Part shown: in pieces, positions 54,687 through 64,000 of the stretch | Layout: each line of letters begins with the position of its first letter | Numbering within the stretch: the stretch's first letter is position 1 | Assembly: GCA_008000375.1 (NCBI GenBank) | Contig: SMOI01000027.1 | Coordinates: forward strand, 51,421 to 115,420 | Length of the DNA stretch: 64,000 bases | Direction of reading: 5' to 3' | Source of the DNA: Poteriospumella lacustris | Lineage: Eukaryota; Sar; Chrysophyceae; Chromulinales; Dinobryaceae | The notes under the pieces: generated by a model | What the model saw: only the letters and a program-made list of their open reading frames with translations | Database searches by the model: none | What the model was told of the DNA's origin: nothing | Made by a program: the position numbers and the translations under genes

Positions 54687-55971
54687 ATGGTGCAACAACT
54701 GGGCCGAAGAACCGTGGCGAACAGCATGCGCCGGGCAACCGCAACCATTGCGTCGTTTAGCACAAAGCCTGCTCAAGCAACGAAAGTCTCTCGCCACGCG
54801 GAGCAGAAGTCTTACATCAATTTCCAAGACACTCTAATGCCCGGGTCGCGTGTTGTGTATTTGACCGAAGGAGATGACGAAACGGCATCGGTCACCGTTC
54901 CATTCTTGCAATCAATTCAAGATCGTACGAAATTGTACTCTTCCAATTCCTTTGTGGAGGCGATCGGCTTCGAATCCAAAAACTCCAAAACATTCTGCCG
55001 CGGCATTGATACCATGAACACCAGCAAGGCCGATCAGCGCCAATGTCTCATCCAACTTCGAGAATTGAACGAAATGCTGACCAGCTCGAAAGGTGCTGGT
55101 CGTTCCAGCCCGCCTGTATCGTTGGTAGCACTCAATGGAGAGATCTCGGATGCGGGTCTGACTGCCTTTTGGGGTGCCACCCATCGCTTGGGAAGCCTCA
55201 GCGCGAAGTTCCGAGTTGCAGCAATGAAGGACCACGGCCAACTACCCATCGGCGGCGTCGCTTCGGCCTTGGTGGACGGCGATCAGCAAAACATTGCGGT
55301 AAGTGACAATCACTGCCTCGTACACGTCGAATCCGGGTCATGACGAGTGTTGCATTTGCGTTGATGTCTTACAGATGGCTCGCTACTTGGCGTTGTCTGG
55401 AGCCAAGCTGAACATTCTTGACTTGTGTCAGTTGGGTTTAGTGGAGCATGTCGTCAGCGATCGTCCGCTCGTTCCAATCTTCCGACAGCTGGCGCAAACG
55501 AACCACAGCAATGACGGAACGAAGCGAGAGCAGCCACGCCACGTCGACATTGGGGCGCTTGAGGATGTTCTCACGACCATGGCAGTGGACGAGCCAGAGA
55601 TCTTGGAGGAGATCGAGATGCATCCCGTGTGGGAGAGTTCCTTGATGGTCCCACCTTCTGAAGTTGCCAGCAATGTTGCCAACGAGCCCCAGCAGTATCC
55701 TGTATTCGCGGGCAAGACATGGGAGGAGGTGGCAGCCTTCGAGGCGGCTGCGCCCGACGTGTTCTCGGCCGAATCTCCTGGTGGTCTGTCCGCTCTGTTC
55801 GAGAATATCGAGGCTTTTGTGGAGAACTGCTTCGGCGCCAACCACGATGTGCGGTCATCGAAGCGGGCTTTGGAACAATACATCGCCGGCTTGGAGAAGC
55901 AAATGGCGTCGTCGGGGATGGGTCGGAGCGCACTGACGTTGACGCTAAATGCCGACTACCTCTATATTTAG
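54687..55971 (+). CDS. Divergent enoyl-CoA hydratase/HIBCH-like mitochondrial protein
   Basis: Two exons, join(54687..55298,55375..55971), 402 aa. The Arg/Thr/Ser-rich N-terminus (MVQQLGRRTVANSMRRATAT) fits a mitochondrial presequence. The crotonase fold is recognisable: KTFCRGID replaces the usual FCAGGD, ALNGEISDAGLT replaces NGxxMGGG, LPIGGVAS follows, and after the intron ARYLALSGAKLNILDLCQLGLVEHVV is very like the C-terminal HIBCH segment (split here as ARYLALSGAK and LDLCQLGLVEHVV). The HPVWES box also matches. HIBCH hydrolyses 3-hydroxyisobutyryl-CoA in valine breakdown. The oxyanion-hole and catalytic positions look altered, so this may be a non-enzymatic relative such as the mitoribosomal protein mS47. 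Confidence 0.75.
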
Positions 55972-56113
55972 CTTATAGTTTCTTAGTTACCATCACCACA
56001 CGTTCCTCTCCGGCCTCCGTCTGTGGGTTCGTTGTGGTTGATGGTTCTTCCATCACCTGATGTGTAAACACATCTAATTAACCTATCCTCTATTTCTTCT
56101 CGTCTGGTTATTA

Positions 56114-56275
56114 CTTCAGTGTTCCTTTTCGGACCTGAAGGTATTGTTAGTGCGCCTTTTCGGACACTAACGTTACCAGCCTTGTAGATCCCAGTGAATA
56201 GGTCACTTAGATCCCAAGCTTTTCTAGTGTGTTACCCTTATAACACCACAGTGATCACTACCGTTTTTCGGTAAC
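56114..56275 (+). other. Leader with serial small hairpins
   Basis: Two consecutive stem-loops have the same loop core CCTTTTCGGAC: CTTCAG...CTGAAG (56114-56140) and GTTAGTG...CACTAAC (56146-56171). A third short stem (TACCG/CGGTA, about 56260-56275) lies just before gag. A 7-bp palindrome also lies at 56059-56074. They may serve as packaging or translation elements of the retroelement leader (inference). Confidence 0.5.
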
Positions 56276-56290
56276 CAAAACTTCATTTCA

Positions 56291-58381
56291 ATGTCTTCTC
56301 AACGTCAGCCTGCTGAGTCTGTGGATGACTCCCTCCAGCTCGATCGTGGGGCCTTGGCCTTTCCTCAGCTGCAGGGAAATACTTCTCAGACCACAGCCGG
56401 TCAGAATCGCCAGCTCCTCGAAGGACTCCTGGTGGCGGTCCAGCACTTGACAGACGCGGTTAATCAACGTCTTTCTGTTGCACCAGTGCCAGTGCCAGCT
56501 GTCACAGTTTCTGTGCCCGCTGCGCCTCCGGCTCCTGCACCTGATCCAGCGACCATAGCTGTGACATCAGTACCTGCCCGCTCTCCTAGAGATCAATCAC
56601 CTTCGGTAATCCACACTTCTTCTCCTCATGAGTATACTTTTGAAGAGTTAGGAGCTGGGGCGCATCTGTTCCTGGATACCCCCAATGTTCGGATTCCGTT
56701 AGTACGTCGCACATCCCAGCTCTCTGCCATTCCCTTGCAATGGGAACAGGATGACACGGCTGCTTTCCAAACTGCTCAGGCCACACCCCTTGCTCCAGCT
56801 ACTCCAGCTGGTCGTGCTGTCCAAGTCACTCAAGCAGCTCCTGCGGCTCCTGCGGCTCCTGCGGCTCAAGTGCCTCCAGTACCCCAGGTTGCCCCGGTCG
56901 CTTCCGCTGCTCCTACCGCGCAAGCGAGTCAAACTGCCCCGCCTCCGTCATCTGCTCCTGCTCTCCCGAATGCAGCAGCTAATCACTTTGCTGGCTTGGT
57001 TTCTGGTCTGACCGCCGGGAATCGTCGACTCTCTCAAACCACTCGAGCAGTGCGTGGTTCTACTGACCTGAGTGCCAACACTCCCACCCAAGTTGTGTTA
57101 CACCCTCCGAGACACGACATTGAACTTACGAGCCTTTCGGTCAACGCAATCATCAAGTTCGTTACGGATGTGATTGACTACCAGTATCGCTATCGTATTC
57201 CCTTGCAAGTGCCTTCCCTGATTCGTCCAGCGATCGTGCGTGAAATCATGGCGAGACATCCACGTCTCAACTATGCCACGTTTCAAGCCCTCGATGCGGA
57301 TCAAGTCTTCCAACTTCTTCAGTTTGAAATGGCACCCAGCACGCCCTACGAGGTGATCAATCGGCTCGATCGATCTGTGCGCTTCAAGTTGGATGATTCC
57401 AAGTATCGCCCTTCTTCGCGTGACTATCGTCCTTTCTACTCAGCGCTTCTCACGTACATACGTGAATTCACCATGGCTTATGACCTCATCACGGGCCTCT
57501 TGCCTGCTGATTTGATTCCAAAGCTTTCCACCAAAGACTTGGGTATTCTGAAGGTTTTTCTTTCGAAAATCCCTTTTGAATACGGTTGGCGTCTACACAC
57601 TGCATACCTGCAGGATAACGTCAATGCTCGTGGCCCCGGCTCAACGTCTATGGCCTCGAACTCCCAGTCGATTACCAATTTTCATCGATACCTTTCCGCG
57701 TTCGGTCAATATGTCAACCAGCACTTCAATGTGTATCGTGATTGTCGCACTTTCGAACAATTCTTCGGAGGTACTGCATATCATGGTGGTACCAACACGG
57801 CAAGGCCTCGACATCGCACTCAGCATGTGAATGCCATCATGCCTGCTCCAACACTCCTTTCCGAGGACAGTTCCAACTCTGAGGATGATTCAGACCCAGA
57901 ACCCTACCCGGAAGACATGGTATACCCCGAGCAGGAAGATACTCTTGATGACGGCAACATGTATGCTGACACCGCGGAAACGGCCTTCGTCCCCGCTGCG
58001 GCTGATTCCCAACTCTCTTTGGCGGACGCGCGTTCCCAGGATGATGATTTCGTTGATGATCCGGGTAGCCTCAATGCTATTCCCTCGAACACTCCAATTC
58101 GTTCGTCTGACAACGCTCACACGCCGTTTCGTGGGTCGCAATCTCCGCGCCCTCCTACACTGCCTCAGCGCAAGCTCACGGGCAGTTCTGGACGTGCGTC
58201 ATCCCCTTCGACGTCTGCGCATTCAACCATTCATGGCTACGGACATCGTCGTTCTTCAGATACGCGTTACCCAGCGACCGACAAGCGCAAGCCTCGTGCT
58301 GCAACGCCCCCAGGTACTTCGCAGCATCCGAACACTCCTCCATGGAAACGTCCCCAATCCCCTTCACACCAGTCTTCTTGA
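56291..58381 (+). CDS. Retroelement gag-like protein
   Basis: 696 aa, ATG 56291 to TGA 58379-58381. Residues 1-240 are Pro/Ala/Gln/Thr-rich, including short repeats APAAPAAPAAQ. The middle is a helical, capsid-like region (VTDVIDYQYRYRIPLQVP, IVREIMARHPRLNYATFQ, FHRYLSAFGQYVNQHFNVY). An acidic patch (SEDSSNSEDDSDPEPYPED) and a basic Ser/Pro/Arg-rich tail follow. No CCHC zinc knuckle is present; the basic tail may take over nucleic-acid binding. Position 5' of pol is the main reason for the call. Confidence 0.8.
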   Translation: MSSQRQPAESVDDSLQLDRGALAFPQLQGNTSQTTAGQNRQLLEGLLVAVQHLTDAVNQRLSVAPVPVPAVTVSVPAAPPAPAPDPATIAVTSVPARSPRDQSPSVIHTSSPHEYTFEELGAGAHLFLDTPNVRIPLVRRTSQLSAIPLQWEQDDTAAFQTAQATPLAPATPAGRAVQVTQAAPAAPAAPAAQVPPVPQVAPVASAAPTAQASQTAPPPSSAPALPNAAANHFAGLVSGLTAGNRRLSQTTRAVRGSTDLSANTPTQVVLHPPRHDIELTSLSVNAIIKFVTDVIDYQYRYRIPLQVPSLIRPAIVREIMARHPRLNYATFQALDADQVFQLLQFEMAPSTPYEVINRLDRSVRFKLDDSKYRPSSRDYRPFYSALLTYIREFTMAYDLITGLLPADLIPKLSTKDLGILKVFLSKIPFEYGWRLHTAYLQDNVNARGPGSTSMASNSQSITNFHRYLSAFGQYVNQHFNVYRDCRTFEQFFGGTAYHGGTNTARPRHRTQHVNAIMPAPTLLSEDSSNSEDDSDPEPYPEDMVYPEQEDTLDDGNMYADTAETAFVPAAADSQLSLADARSQDDDFVDDPGSLNAIPSNTPIRSSDNAHTPFRGSQSPRPPTLPQRKLTGSSGRASSPSTSAHSTIHGYGHRRSSDTRYPATDKRKPRAATPPGTSQHPNTPPWKRPQSPSHQSS

Positions 58382-61300
58382 CTCCCTGCTTCGCTTAATC
58401 AACTAACGTCCCAAAACCCCATAAAAAACACTTCCACATATATCGATGTCTTTTCTTGTTTTTCCAACCCCTCTCATGCCTTGCAAAATTTGTTTTACTC
58501 AACGTTCCCCACTGCTTCTCTCCTCACTGCTGTGTATCGTTCGGGTCATATTATTCTTTCAGACACTCACTGCCTGCCCTTTCCCCGTGCTCTTTTCGAC
58601 ACAGGTGCTCTTCATGGCAGTTATATGTCGCAAACATTCTTCAAAAACCACAAAAATATTCTTTCCCCATTTGTTTCTTCCGTCGATACCTGCGTGACGC
58701 TTGCAGATAATAAAACAAACATAAAAATTTCATCGGTTGCTTCCCTTCCAGTTTCTTTTCTTGACTCGTCGGATGTTTCTCATTCCGCCACGACTCGTTT
58801 CTTCATTTTCCCCATGACTGATAATGATCTCATCATCGGTCTCCCTGACATTCTTTTCAGCTTCGGCTCTCTTTTCTTTTCCATGCTATCGGATGCCATT
58901 GATTCGGTCCCATCGCATGCGTTGTCTTCTATCCCTTCTCATCGTTTACCCACCACTGATCCCTGGACCACTCCTCATTTGGATGATGCTCCTGAGGACA
59001 TTGATACCCCTTTGCCGTGCAATTTTTCTTATGCCTTGTCATTCATGGAAATGTCTCATGAAGCGGCCGTGCAAGAGTATCTTTCTCTTATTCCCTCTCA
59101 TGTTCATCCTGAATTTCTTGCATCCACCCCACTTTTGGATTTGCTCCACACTAAGGGTGTACGAGTCTTCGTCCCTCAGAATTGGCGAGGTATCAAAGCC
59201 CCTCCAATTGAACTCCAGTGGAAGGAGGGTATGCCCACGTCGCTCAAGCCACGTGCTAGATCAATCAATCCGAAGATCTTTGAATCTGCCAAAGTGGAAT
59301 TCAATCGTCTTCGTCAATATTTCTATGCTCCATCCGATTCGCCCATTGCCTCTTGTCTTGTTATTGCACCAAAGGCCACCTCGCCTTTTATTCGGATCTG
59401 CGGTGACTATGTCGAGGTTAACAAGTACGTTGTTATTCCTCAAGTCCCCATACCCAATGTGCAGCAAGAACTGGAGAAGATGTTAAACTTCACTGTCTTC
59501 GTCGATCTTGATTGGGTGAACTCTTTCCACCAGTTCCGATTGGCTGACAAAACTTCTTCGCTTCTGTCTGTCCAGACCCCATGGGGACTCTTCAGACCCA
59601 AGTTCATGCCTGAAGGTGTGGGCCCCGCTTCTGGTATACTCCAGAATGCGGCTCGCGAGTTGTTTGCCGATTTCTCCGACTGGACTATTTCAATCTTCGA
59701 CAATCTTCTTGTCTTGGCTCATGACTACGAAGACGCATATCGCAAGCTTGAACTGATTCTTGATCGTTGCATTGAACGCAATGTTTTCCTCAAGTTCTCC
59801 AAGTCATGGTTGGGTTTTGACCAAGCCAAGTTCTTTGGATACATCGTTCGCCATCGGCGCTACGAGCTTGATAAGGAACGCAAGGATTCGATCACTTCAA
59901 TCCCGTTCCCCACGACCCTCAAGAAAATGCAACAGTTCCTTGGTGCGGCGATCTTCTTTCGTTCCTTCGTCCCTCACTTTGCATCCCTCACTGCCCCGTT
60001 GCATGACATGACGAGGCAAGAATTCGATTGGAAACACCCCGATCGTTGGTCGCAAGACTACCCCAAGGTCTTTGAAGGCTTGAAGTCGGCTCTCCTGGAA
60101 GCACACACGCTATACCTCCCGGACTATTCCCTCGAATGGATCCTGCGCACTGACGCGTCGCTTCTTGGAGTTGGTGCTGTACTCTTCCAGCTCTTCGTGT
60201 CGCCTGACTCTGATGATCCGATATATCAACCAATCGCCTTTGTGTCTCACAAATTCTCCGCCCAAGCATCACGATGGACTACTATTGAACAAGAAGCTTT
60301 CGCCATCTTCTACGCGGTCATGAAGCTCTCGTTTCAACTGCGGGGCAAACCGTTCGTACTGGAAACGGACCATAATAACCTCCTGTGGATCGAAGCCTCC
60401 GTAGTTCCGAAGATTATGCGATGGCGCATCTTTCTCCAGTCTTTCATTTTCAAGCTCCGCCACATTCCCGGCAAGCAGAACCTCTTGGCTGACTATTTCT
60501 CGCGAATGCATGATCCGTCCCCTGGTGCTCTGGTGCCGGTGTCACATTCTCTCGCTCATGTTGACATGGATGACACGTTCCTCACGGATCTCTTTGACCC
60601 GCTTCTCAGTGCGTCTCCACTTCTTGAAGCTGATGATTTCCTAGATGTCTCCCATTCGATATCGGAGATTCGTGCACCTCCATCCTTGTTTCTGTCCCCT
60701 CTGGATGGTTCATCACTTGATCCCTCGCGAATTGCAGTTGATTCTTTCATACCACCAGCAATCGCCGACAAGTCCAACACTTCCAAGTCCGTACATTGGG
60801 ATCCGTCTTTGGATGATGCAGACTACTCCTCCGTACCTTTTTATCATACGGTTGATGATCCTCTTCCGGCGATCAACGACAGCGGTTCCTCTACACCCCT
60901 GTTCGTTGACCTCCCCACCGTTGATCCCTTGGAGTCACTTCCCACGACACCTTCCCCTGATGACCTTCTTTCGGTTGTGCATGGTGGTCGTGCGGGTCAT
61001 CATGGCTCGCGCAGGACATATAAACTCCTTTGCGATCATTTTCCGGGCCATCGTATACCGTACAGATATGTTCAAACGTTTGTCAGCCAATGCCCTGTTT
61101 GCCAGAAGGACCGCCTTGGTATGACGGACACCCTACAACCTCTGGTGCGTCACCTCAAGCCGTTGCACCATCGTGCAACAGTGGGTGTTGATACTCTCAC
61201 TATCACACCGCCTGACAAGTTTGGCAATCAGTACCTCCTTGTGGTGGTGGTGCATGACTCCAAGTTGTGCGCACTTTATGCTTCCTCCAGACACGATGCA

Positions 61301-62641
61301 GAGACTGTTGCTAACTGTTTGCTTCAGTTCTTTGCAACATATGGTCTTTTTGATTGTCTCATCTCCGATCCTGGATCTGAGTTCACCAATCATGTTGTTG
61401 CGCACCTGCACAAGTACCTTGGCGTCTTGCATCGGTTTAGCCTCGTTGCTAGACATGAATCGAACGGTGTCGAGAGTCACAATGCCCTTATCCTCCGCCA
61501 CCTCAAAGCGATTGTTTTCGATGAGCGCGTGAAGGACCAATGGTCTTCCCCAACCATCTTGCCTTTGGTACAGTTTTTTGTGAACAATTTCGATTCGTCC
61601 GAGACGGGTGTCGTGCCTTTTCATGCGCACTTCGGATCTCAAGATGCAACGTACTTCCGAATGCCTGAAACGTGGACTCCTTCCGAACGTGCTTCGGCTT
61701 ACGTGCGTCTCTTGGATGAGAATCTTGCGCTTGTTCGATCGATCTCGCATGACTTTCAGCGTGCCTTGATCTCTGAACGCACATCTCGTAATCCCTCTCC
61801 GGATACCCACAACACTTTTCAACCAGGGGATCTTGTGTTGTTTCAACGACTTGCCCCGCACGAGCGTTTGCCCTCCAAACTGGACCCACGATATTCTGGC
61901 CCGTTTGCTGTTGTCTCGCATTCGAAGAATGACGTGCAATGTCGGCATCTCGTGGACGGTTCTATATCGACGTTCCATGTCTCGCGCCTTAAGCTCTTCC
62001 ATGGTTCGGAAGACCAGGCGTACCGACTGGCGCAGATAGACCATGACCAGTTCGAGATCTTTTCCATTTCTGCTTATGCCGGTGATCCTTCTCTCCGATC
62101 TTCAATGGATTTTTTCGTGACTTACGCAGACTCTTCGTCCTTGTGGGTCCCGTATTCCCCAGACATTGCGTCGACGCTACCATTCGAAGACTTTTGCCGC
62201 GCTCGTCCGGAGCTTGCTCTCTTGCTCTATCCTGCTGCGCAAACCAAGCCACGACTGGCTGCCTTGAAGCGAATGCGCATTACGGCAGTAGCACCGGGTG
62301 ACACGGTCTTCGTTGATCTCCGCTCATACGGCCATGAATGGTACAAAACGTTGTCGTTACCAGCGCTCCATCACACAACGTACTTGCTGCAATATCAGTA
62401 CGTTGCGTGGTCCAACAGAACGCACACCAAGATCCAAGCGTTCTGTCCCCTCTTTGACGAAACATTCCACGTGGCCAACGATTTCGTTGAGCATTATGGC
62501 TCCCATCGATTGTCCTCGACCTTCACCCCTTCCCTGTCTGAGGTTATCCTTTCCCCTGACATATGTTGCCAACATCCCGATGTTCTTCCCGCCCAACATC
62601 GCCAGCGTCTCTTGACGCAGTTTGCAATGCTCAAGACTTGA
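58382..62641 (+). CDS. Retroelement pol (protease-RT-RNase H-integrase-chromo), expressed past a TGA
   Basis: Open frame continuous from the codon after the gag TGA to the stop at 62639-62641, in the same phase as gag. Residue numbers below count from 58481. Protease active site FDTGA at 39-43; RT with [10 protein letters not shown] (first catalytic Asp near 341) and the polymerase motif IFDNLL (405-410) where Y-x-D-D is usual. RNase H follows with [13 protein letters not shown] and [10 protein letters not shown]. Integrase has the zinc-binding H..H/CPVCQ region and a D,D,E core ([24 protein letters not shown]). At about 1190-1245 lies a chromodomain-like stretch ([12 protein letters not shown]...[15 protein letters not shown]). 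There is no ATG before the protease site. Confidence 0.85.
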   Translation, partial: LPASLNQLTSQNPIKNTSTYIDVFSCFSNPSHALQNLFYSTFPTASLLTAVYRSGHIILSDTHCLPFPRALFDTGALHGSYMSQTFFKNHKNILSPFVSSVDTCVTLADNKTNIKISSVASLPVSFLDSSDVSHSATTRFFIFPMTDNDLIIGLPDILFSFGSLFFSMLSDAIDSVPSHALSSIPSHRLPTTDPWTTPHLDDAPEDIDTPLPCNFSYALSFMEMSHEAAVQEYLSLIPSHVHPEFLASTPLLDLLHTKGVRVFVPQNWRGIKAPPIELQWKEGMPTSLKPRARSINPKIFESAKVEFNRLRQYFYAPSDSPIASCLVIAPKATSPFIRICGDYVEVNKYVVIPQVPIPNVQQELEKMLNFTVFVDLDWVNSFHQFRLADKTSSLLSVQTPWGLFRPKFMPEGVGPASGILQNAARELFADFSDWTISIFDNLLVLAHDYEDAYRKLELILDRCIERNVFLKFSKSWLGFDQAKFFGYIVRHRRYELDKERKDSITSIPFPTTLKKMQQFLGAAIFFRSFVPHFASLTAPLHDMTRQEFDWKHPDRWSQDYPKVFEGLKSALLEAHTLYLPDYSLEWILRTDASLLGVGAVLFQLFVSPDSDDPIYQPIAFVSHKFSAQASRWTTIEQEAFAIFYAVMKLSFQLRGKPFVLETDHNNLLWIEASVVPKIMRWRIFLQSFIFKLRHIPGKQNLLADYFSRMHDPSPGALVPVSHSLAHVDMDDTFLTDLFDPLLSASPLLEADDFLDVSHSISEIRAPPSLFLSPLDGSSLDPSRIAVDSFIPPAIADKSNTSKSVHWDPSLDDADYSSVPFYHTVDDPLPAINDSGSSTPLFVDLPTVDPLESLPTTPSPDDLLSVVHGGRAGHHGSRRTYKLLCDHFPGHRIPYRYVQTFVSQCPVCQKDRLGMTDTLQPLVRHLKPLHHRATVGVDTLTITPPDKFGNQYLLVVVVHDSKLCALYASSRHDAETVANCLLQFFATYGLFDCLISDPGSEFTNHVVAHLHKYLGVLHRFSLVARHESNGVESHNALILRHLKAIVFDERVKDQWSSPTILPLVQFFVNNFDSSETGVVPFHAHFGSQDATYFRMPETWTPSERASAYVRLLDENLALVRSISHDFQRALISERTSRNPSPDTHNTFQPGDLVLFQRLAPHERLPSKLDPRYSGPFAVVSHSKNDVQCRHLVDGSISTFHVSRLKLFHGSEDQAYRLAQIDHDQFEIFSISAYAGDPSLRSSMDFFVTYADSSSLWVPYSPDIASTLPFEDFCRARPELALLLYPAAQTKPRLAALKRMRITAVAPGDTVFVDLRSYGHEWYKTLSLPALHHTTYLLQYQYVAWSNRTHTKIQAFCPLFDETFHVANDFVEHYGSHRLSSTFTPSLSEVILSPDICCQHPDVLPAQHRQRLLTQFAMLKT

Positions 62642-63064
62642 ACGCACCTCCATCACCACGGTTGTGATGCGTCTGCGTCCCTCCGGTGCTTGCATGGACC
62701 TAGTACGGTCCCCATATTGATCTTCTTGTTGCCACCATCTTCATCTCGTTGTCGGTTCACCGTGTCATGGCCTTGTATGTCGCACGCTGGTTGCTAAGGA
62801 TGCTCAATCGACATCCCGCACACGTTCAACACACTCCGCACACAACCAGGCTTCCTGACTCGTCTTCGGTGTGCTTTGTTGTTGATCTTTCGTGGCCTAG
62901 CGTGAGGAACGCTTGTTGCTAAGGATGCTCAATCGACATCCCGCACACGTTCCCCACACTCTGCACACTACTTGACTTCCCAACTCCGACACATTTTACC
63001 CCGACCAAGGTCACCCTGGTCGGGGTAATACGACATGAGGTACTTAAGGCTCTTACAATGCCTC
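62642..63064 (+). other. Retroelement 3' region with direct repeats and a hairpin
   Basis: Two direct repeats of about 75 bp at 62765-62843 and 62890-62968 (period 125 bp) share GTTGCTAAGGATGCTCAATC and CACACGTT. A perfect 12-bp inverted repeat (TTACCCCGACCA / TGGTCGGGGTAA) lies at 62996-63007 and 63017-63028. These may be a 3' terminal structure of the element or a local satellite. Confidence 0.7.
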
Positions 63065-64000
63065 CTACGCGACCTCAATCGACACTTCGTATACCGCCCA
63101 GTAGTATACGGCACAGCAGAAGAACTCTTCGCAACTCTTGACCACATCTTCCCGGCTCATCACATGAACCTGGCGCAGTCCCGGGTCCATTAACACGATG
63201 TCACCTCCTTCGACGACCCGTGCCGCGATCCCATGTCGTGTCACGATACCTCCTGCCCGACTGATCTTCATATCGTTCATCCGCTGGGCGTGCAGTACCG
63301 TGGCTCGTCTGGCCTCTGCCGATATTCCTTCAAGCTCCAACAGCTCCTCGGCCGACACTTCCCCACGCTTCAACAGCTGCTCTGCAGACTTCTCCTCCAG
63401 CAGCAACATGACCTCTAGCTGCCTTGCCGAGATTCCTCCAAACCTCAATGGTTGTCCCCAAACGAAGGCTGACTTCTCCGCCACTTCACCATCATTCCCC
63501 TGCGTTTCGTCTCGCGCGTGCATATTGGCACGCAGACTCTCAGCAGCCTCGCGAATAAGGCCAGCCTTGTGATAACATTCTTCTTCCTGGCAAGATCGCA
63601 AGCTTCGACCATTTGCCAATCGCCAGGCTAGCGCAGTGCACTTTTCCCCCGCTGCGCCCATGTGGGTCAGCTCCCATGCTCGTGCTGATACCGCCACATC
63701 ATCAGCTCCCATCAGGACATCGACGGGCGGGGGCCCAATCTTTCTCGTGGCCCAATTATCGATCAACTGCTGGAACAAATCTCGTTTTTGTGCATGGGTT
63801 CTCTGCTGGGGCGATGTGCGCTTTTTGTACGCATCCGCGATACTGTTCTTCTTACGCGGTCGCTTCTGCTTGGGCTCCTCCCGGACATCTTCATCTTCCT
63901 CTCGTCCTCTCTTTCTCGCTGCCAGACCCAACAGCCGGGTAGAGATATCATCTTTCCCTTGGCCCTTTCCATGGTACCCGAATACAACATACTTTTTCCC
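63065..64000 (-). CDS. Unrecognised protein, C-terminal part (runs off window)
   Basis: Open frame from the right edge to the stop at 63065, at least 311 residues. No start is visible within the window. The left-most visible part reads KKYVVFGYHGKGQGKDD and is followed by a basic/acidic stretch (ARKRGREEDEDV, KQKRPRKKNSIAD) resembling a nuclear signal. Later parts are helical and Ala/Glu-rich (SAEQLLKRGEVSAEELLELEG), then a compact C-terminus ending AVYYWAVYEVSIEVA. No family recognised. It lies on the opposite strand just beyond the retroelement pol, so it could be a host gene or an antisense ORF of the element. Confidence 0.5.
   Translation of the reverse strand, partial: GKKYVVFGYHGKGQGKDDISTRLLGLAARKRGREEDEDVREEPKQKRPRKKNSIADAYKKRTSPQQRTHAQKRDLFQQLIDNWATRKIGPPPVDVLMGADDVAVSARAWELTHMGAAGEKCTALAWRLANGRSLRSCQEEECYHKAGLIREAAESLRANMHARDETQGNDGEVAEKSAFVWGQPLRFGGISARQLEVMLLLEEKSAEQLLKRGEVSAEELLELEGISAEARRATVLHAQRMNDMKISRAGGIVTRHGIAARVVEGGDIVLMDPGLRQVHVMSREDVVKSCEEFFCCAVYYWAVYEVSIEVA

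Larger units (their letters stand above)
55972..63028 (+). mobile_element. Ty3/gypsy-type (chromovirus-like) retroelement
   Basis: Intact gag and pol frames plus untranslated flanks. Pol order is protease, RT, RNase H, integrase, then a chromodomain-like module, the Ty3/gypsy order. I could not find two matching long terminal repeats in the flanks, so the true ends are not fixed. The interval given is the outermost range of element-associated sequence, bounded left by the end of the HIBCH-like gene and right by a 12-bp hairpin. Intact frames suggest recent activity. Confidence 0.75.

Overview
This is a nuclear window from a eukaryotic microbe. Genes are split by short GT-AG introns (about 40 to 90 nt) and lie on both strands. 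They encode eukaryote-specific proteins: the TFIID subunit TAF11, Trm6/Gcd10, a mitochondrial carrier, COX10, F-BAR/PH and BTB proteins. A flagellar-type coiled-coil protein (TPH family) points to a flagellated organism. A eukaryotic bactofilin, a DUF3626 protein and an unusual GH5-like glycosidase would fit a flagellate stramenopile such as an oomycete-like organism. That placement is inference, not proof.

Layout. 0.5-2.4 kb: mitochondrial carrier. 2.4-6.3 kb: large dysferlin-domain/F-BAR/PH protein. 6.7-7.7 kb: N-terminal protein methyltransferase. 8.0-8.7 kb: TAF11. 8.99-9.16 kb: small MITE-like inverted-repeat element ending in TTAA. 9.25-10.5 kb: pyruvate dehydrogenase E1 alpha. 10.8-12.6 kb: Trm6. 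13.0-14.3 kb: COX10. 14.5-15.6 kb: SCI1-like nuclear protein. 15.95-17.5 kb: MFS transporter of SV2/SVOP type. 18.4-21.2 kb: unrecognised glycine/glutamine-rich protein with two copies of a beta-rich module. 21.9-22.9 kb: probable NTF2/SnoaL-like protein. 24.5-27.1 kb: two paralogous small serine-rich proteins in long pyrimidine-rich non-coding DNA. 29.0-29.9 kb: DUF3626 protein. 30.3-31.9 kb: bactofilin. 32.6-34.4 kb: TPH coiled coil. 35.8-37.2 kb: BTB protein.

36.87-46.14 kb is a tandem segmental duplication, about 4.6 kb per unit. It carries two nearly identical APC-family permease genes and a decayed second copy of the BTB 3' end. A GH5-like glycosidase follows (46.9-48.0 kb), then 3.2 kb of gene-poor DNA with a diverged dispersed repeat and a decamer array. 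51.2-56.0 kb holds a split FYVE-like zinc-finger protein, a metallophosphoesterase and a divergent HIBCH-like mitochondrial protein. 56.3-62.6 kb is an intact Ty3/gypsy-type (chromovirus-like) retroelement. Its gag and pol frames are in phase and separated by one TGA codon. An unrecognised ORF on the minus strand runs off the right edge.

Several housekeeping genes are head to head over 0.35-0.45 kb, suggesting shared promoters: DysF/NTMT1, Trm6/COX10, SCI1-like/MFS, DUF3626/bactofilin and phosphoesterase/HIBCH-like. Four proteins are mitochondrial or probably so (carrier, PDH E1 alpha, COX10, HIBCH-like). The features most worth a second look are the gag-TGA-pol arrangement with an F-D-N polymerase motif, the mosaic permease duplication, the tandem beta-module protein, the DysF-F-BAR-PH architecture and the bacterial-type genes. 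No tRNA, rRNA or CRISPR was seen.
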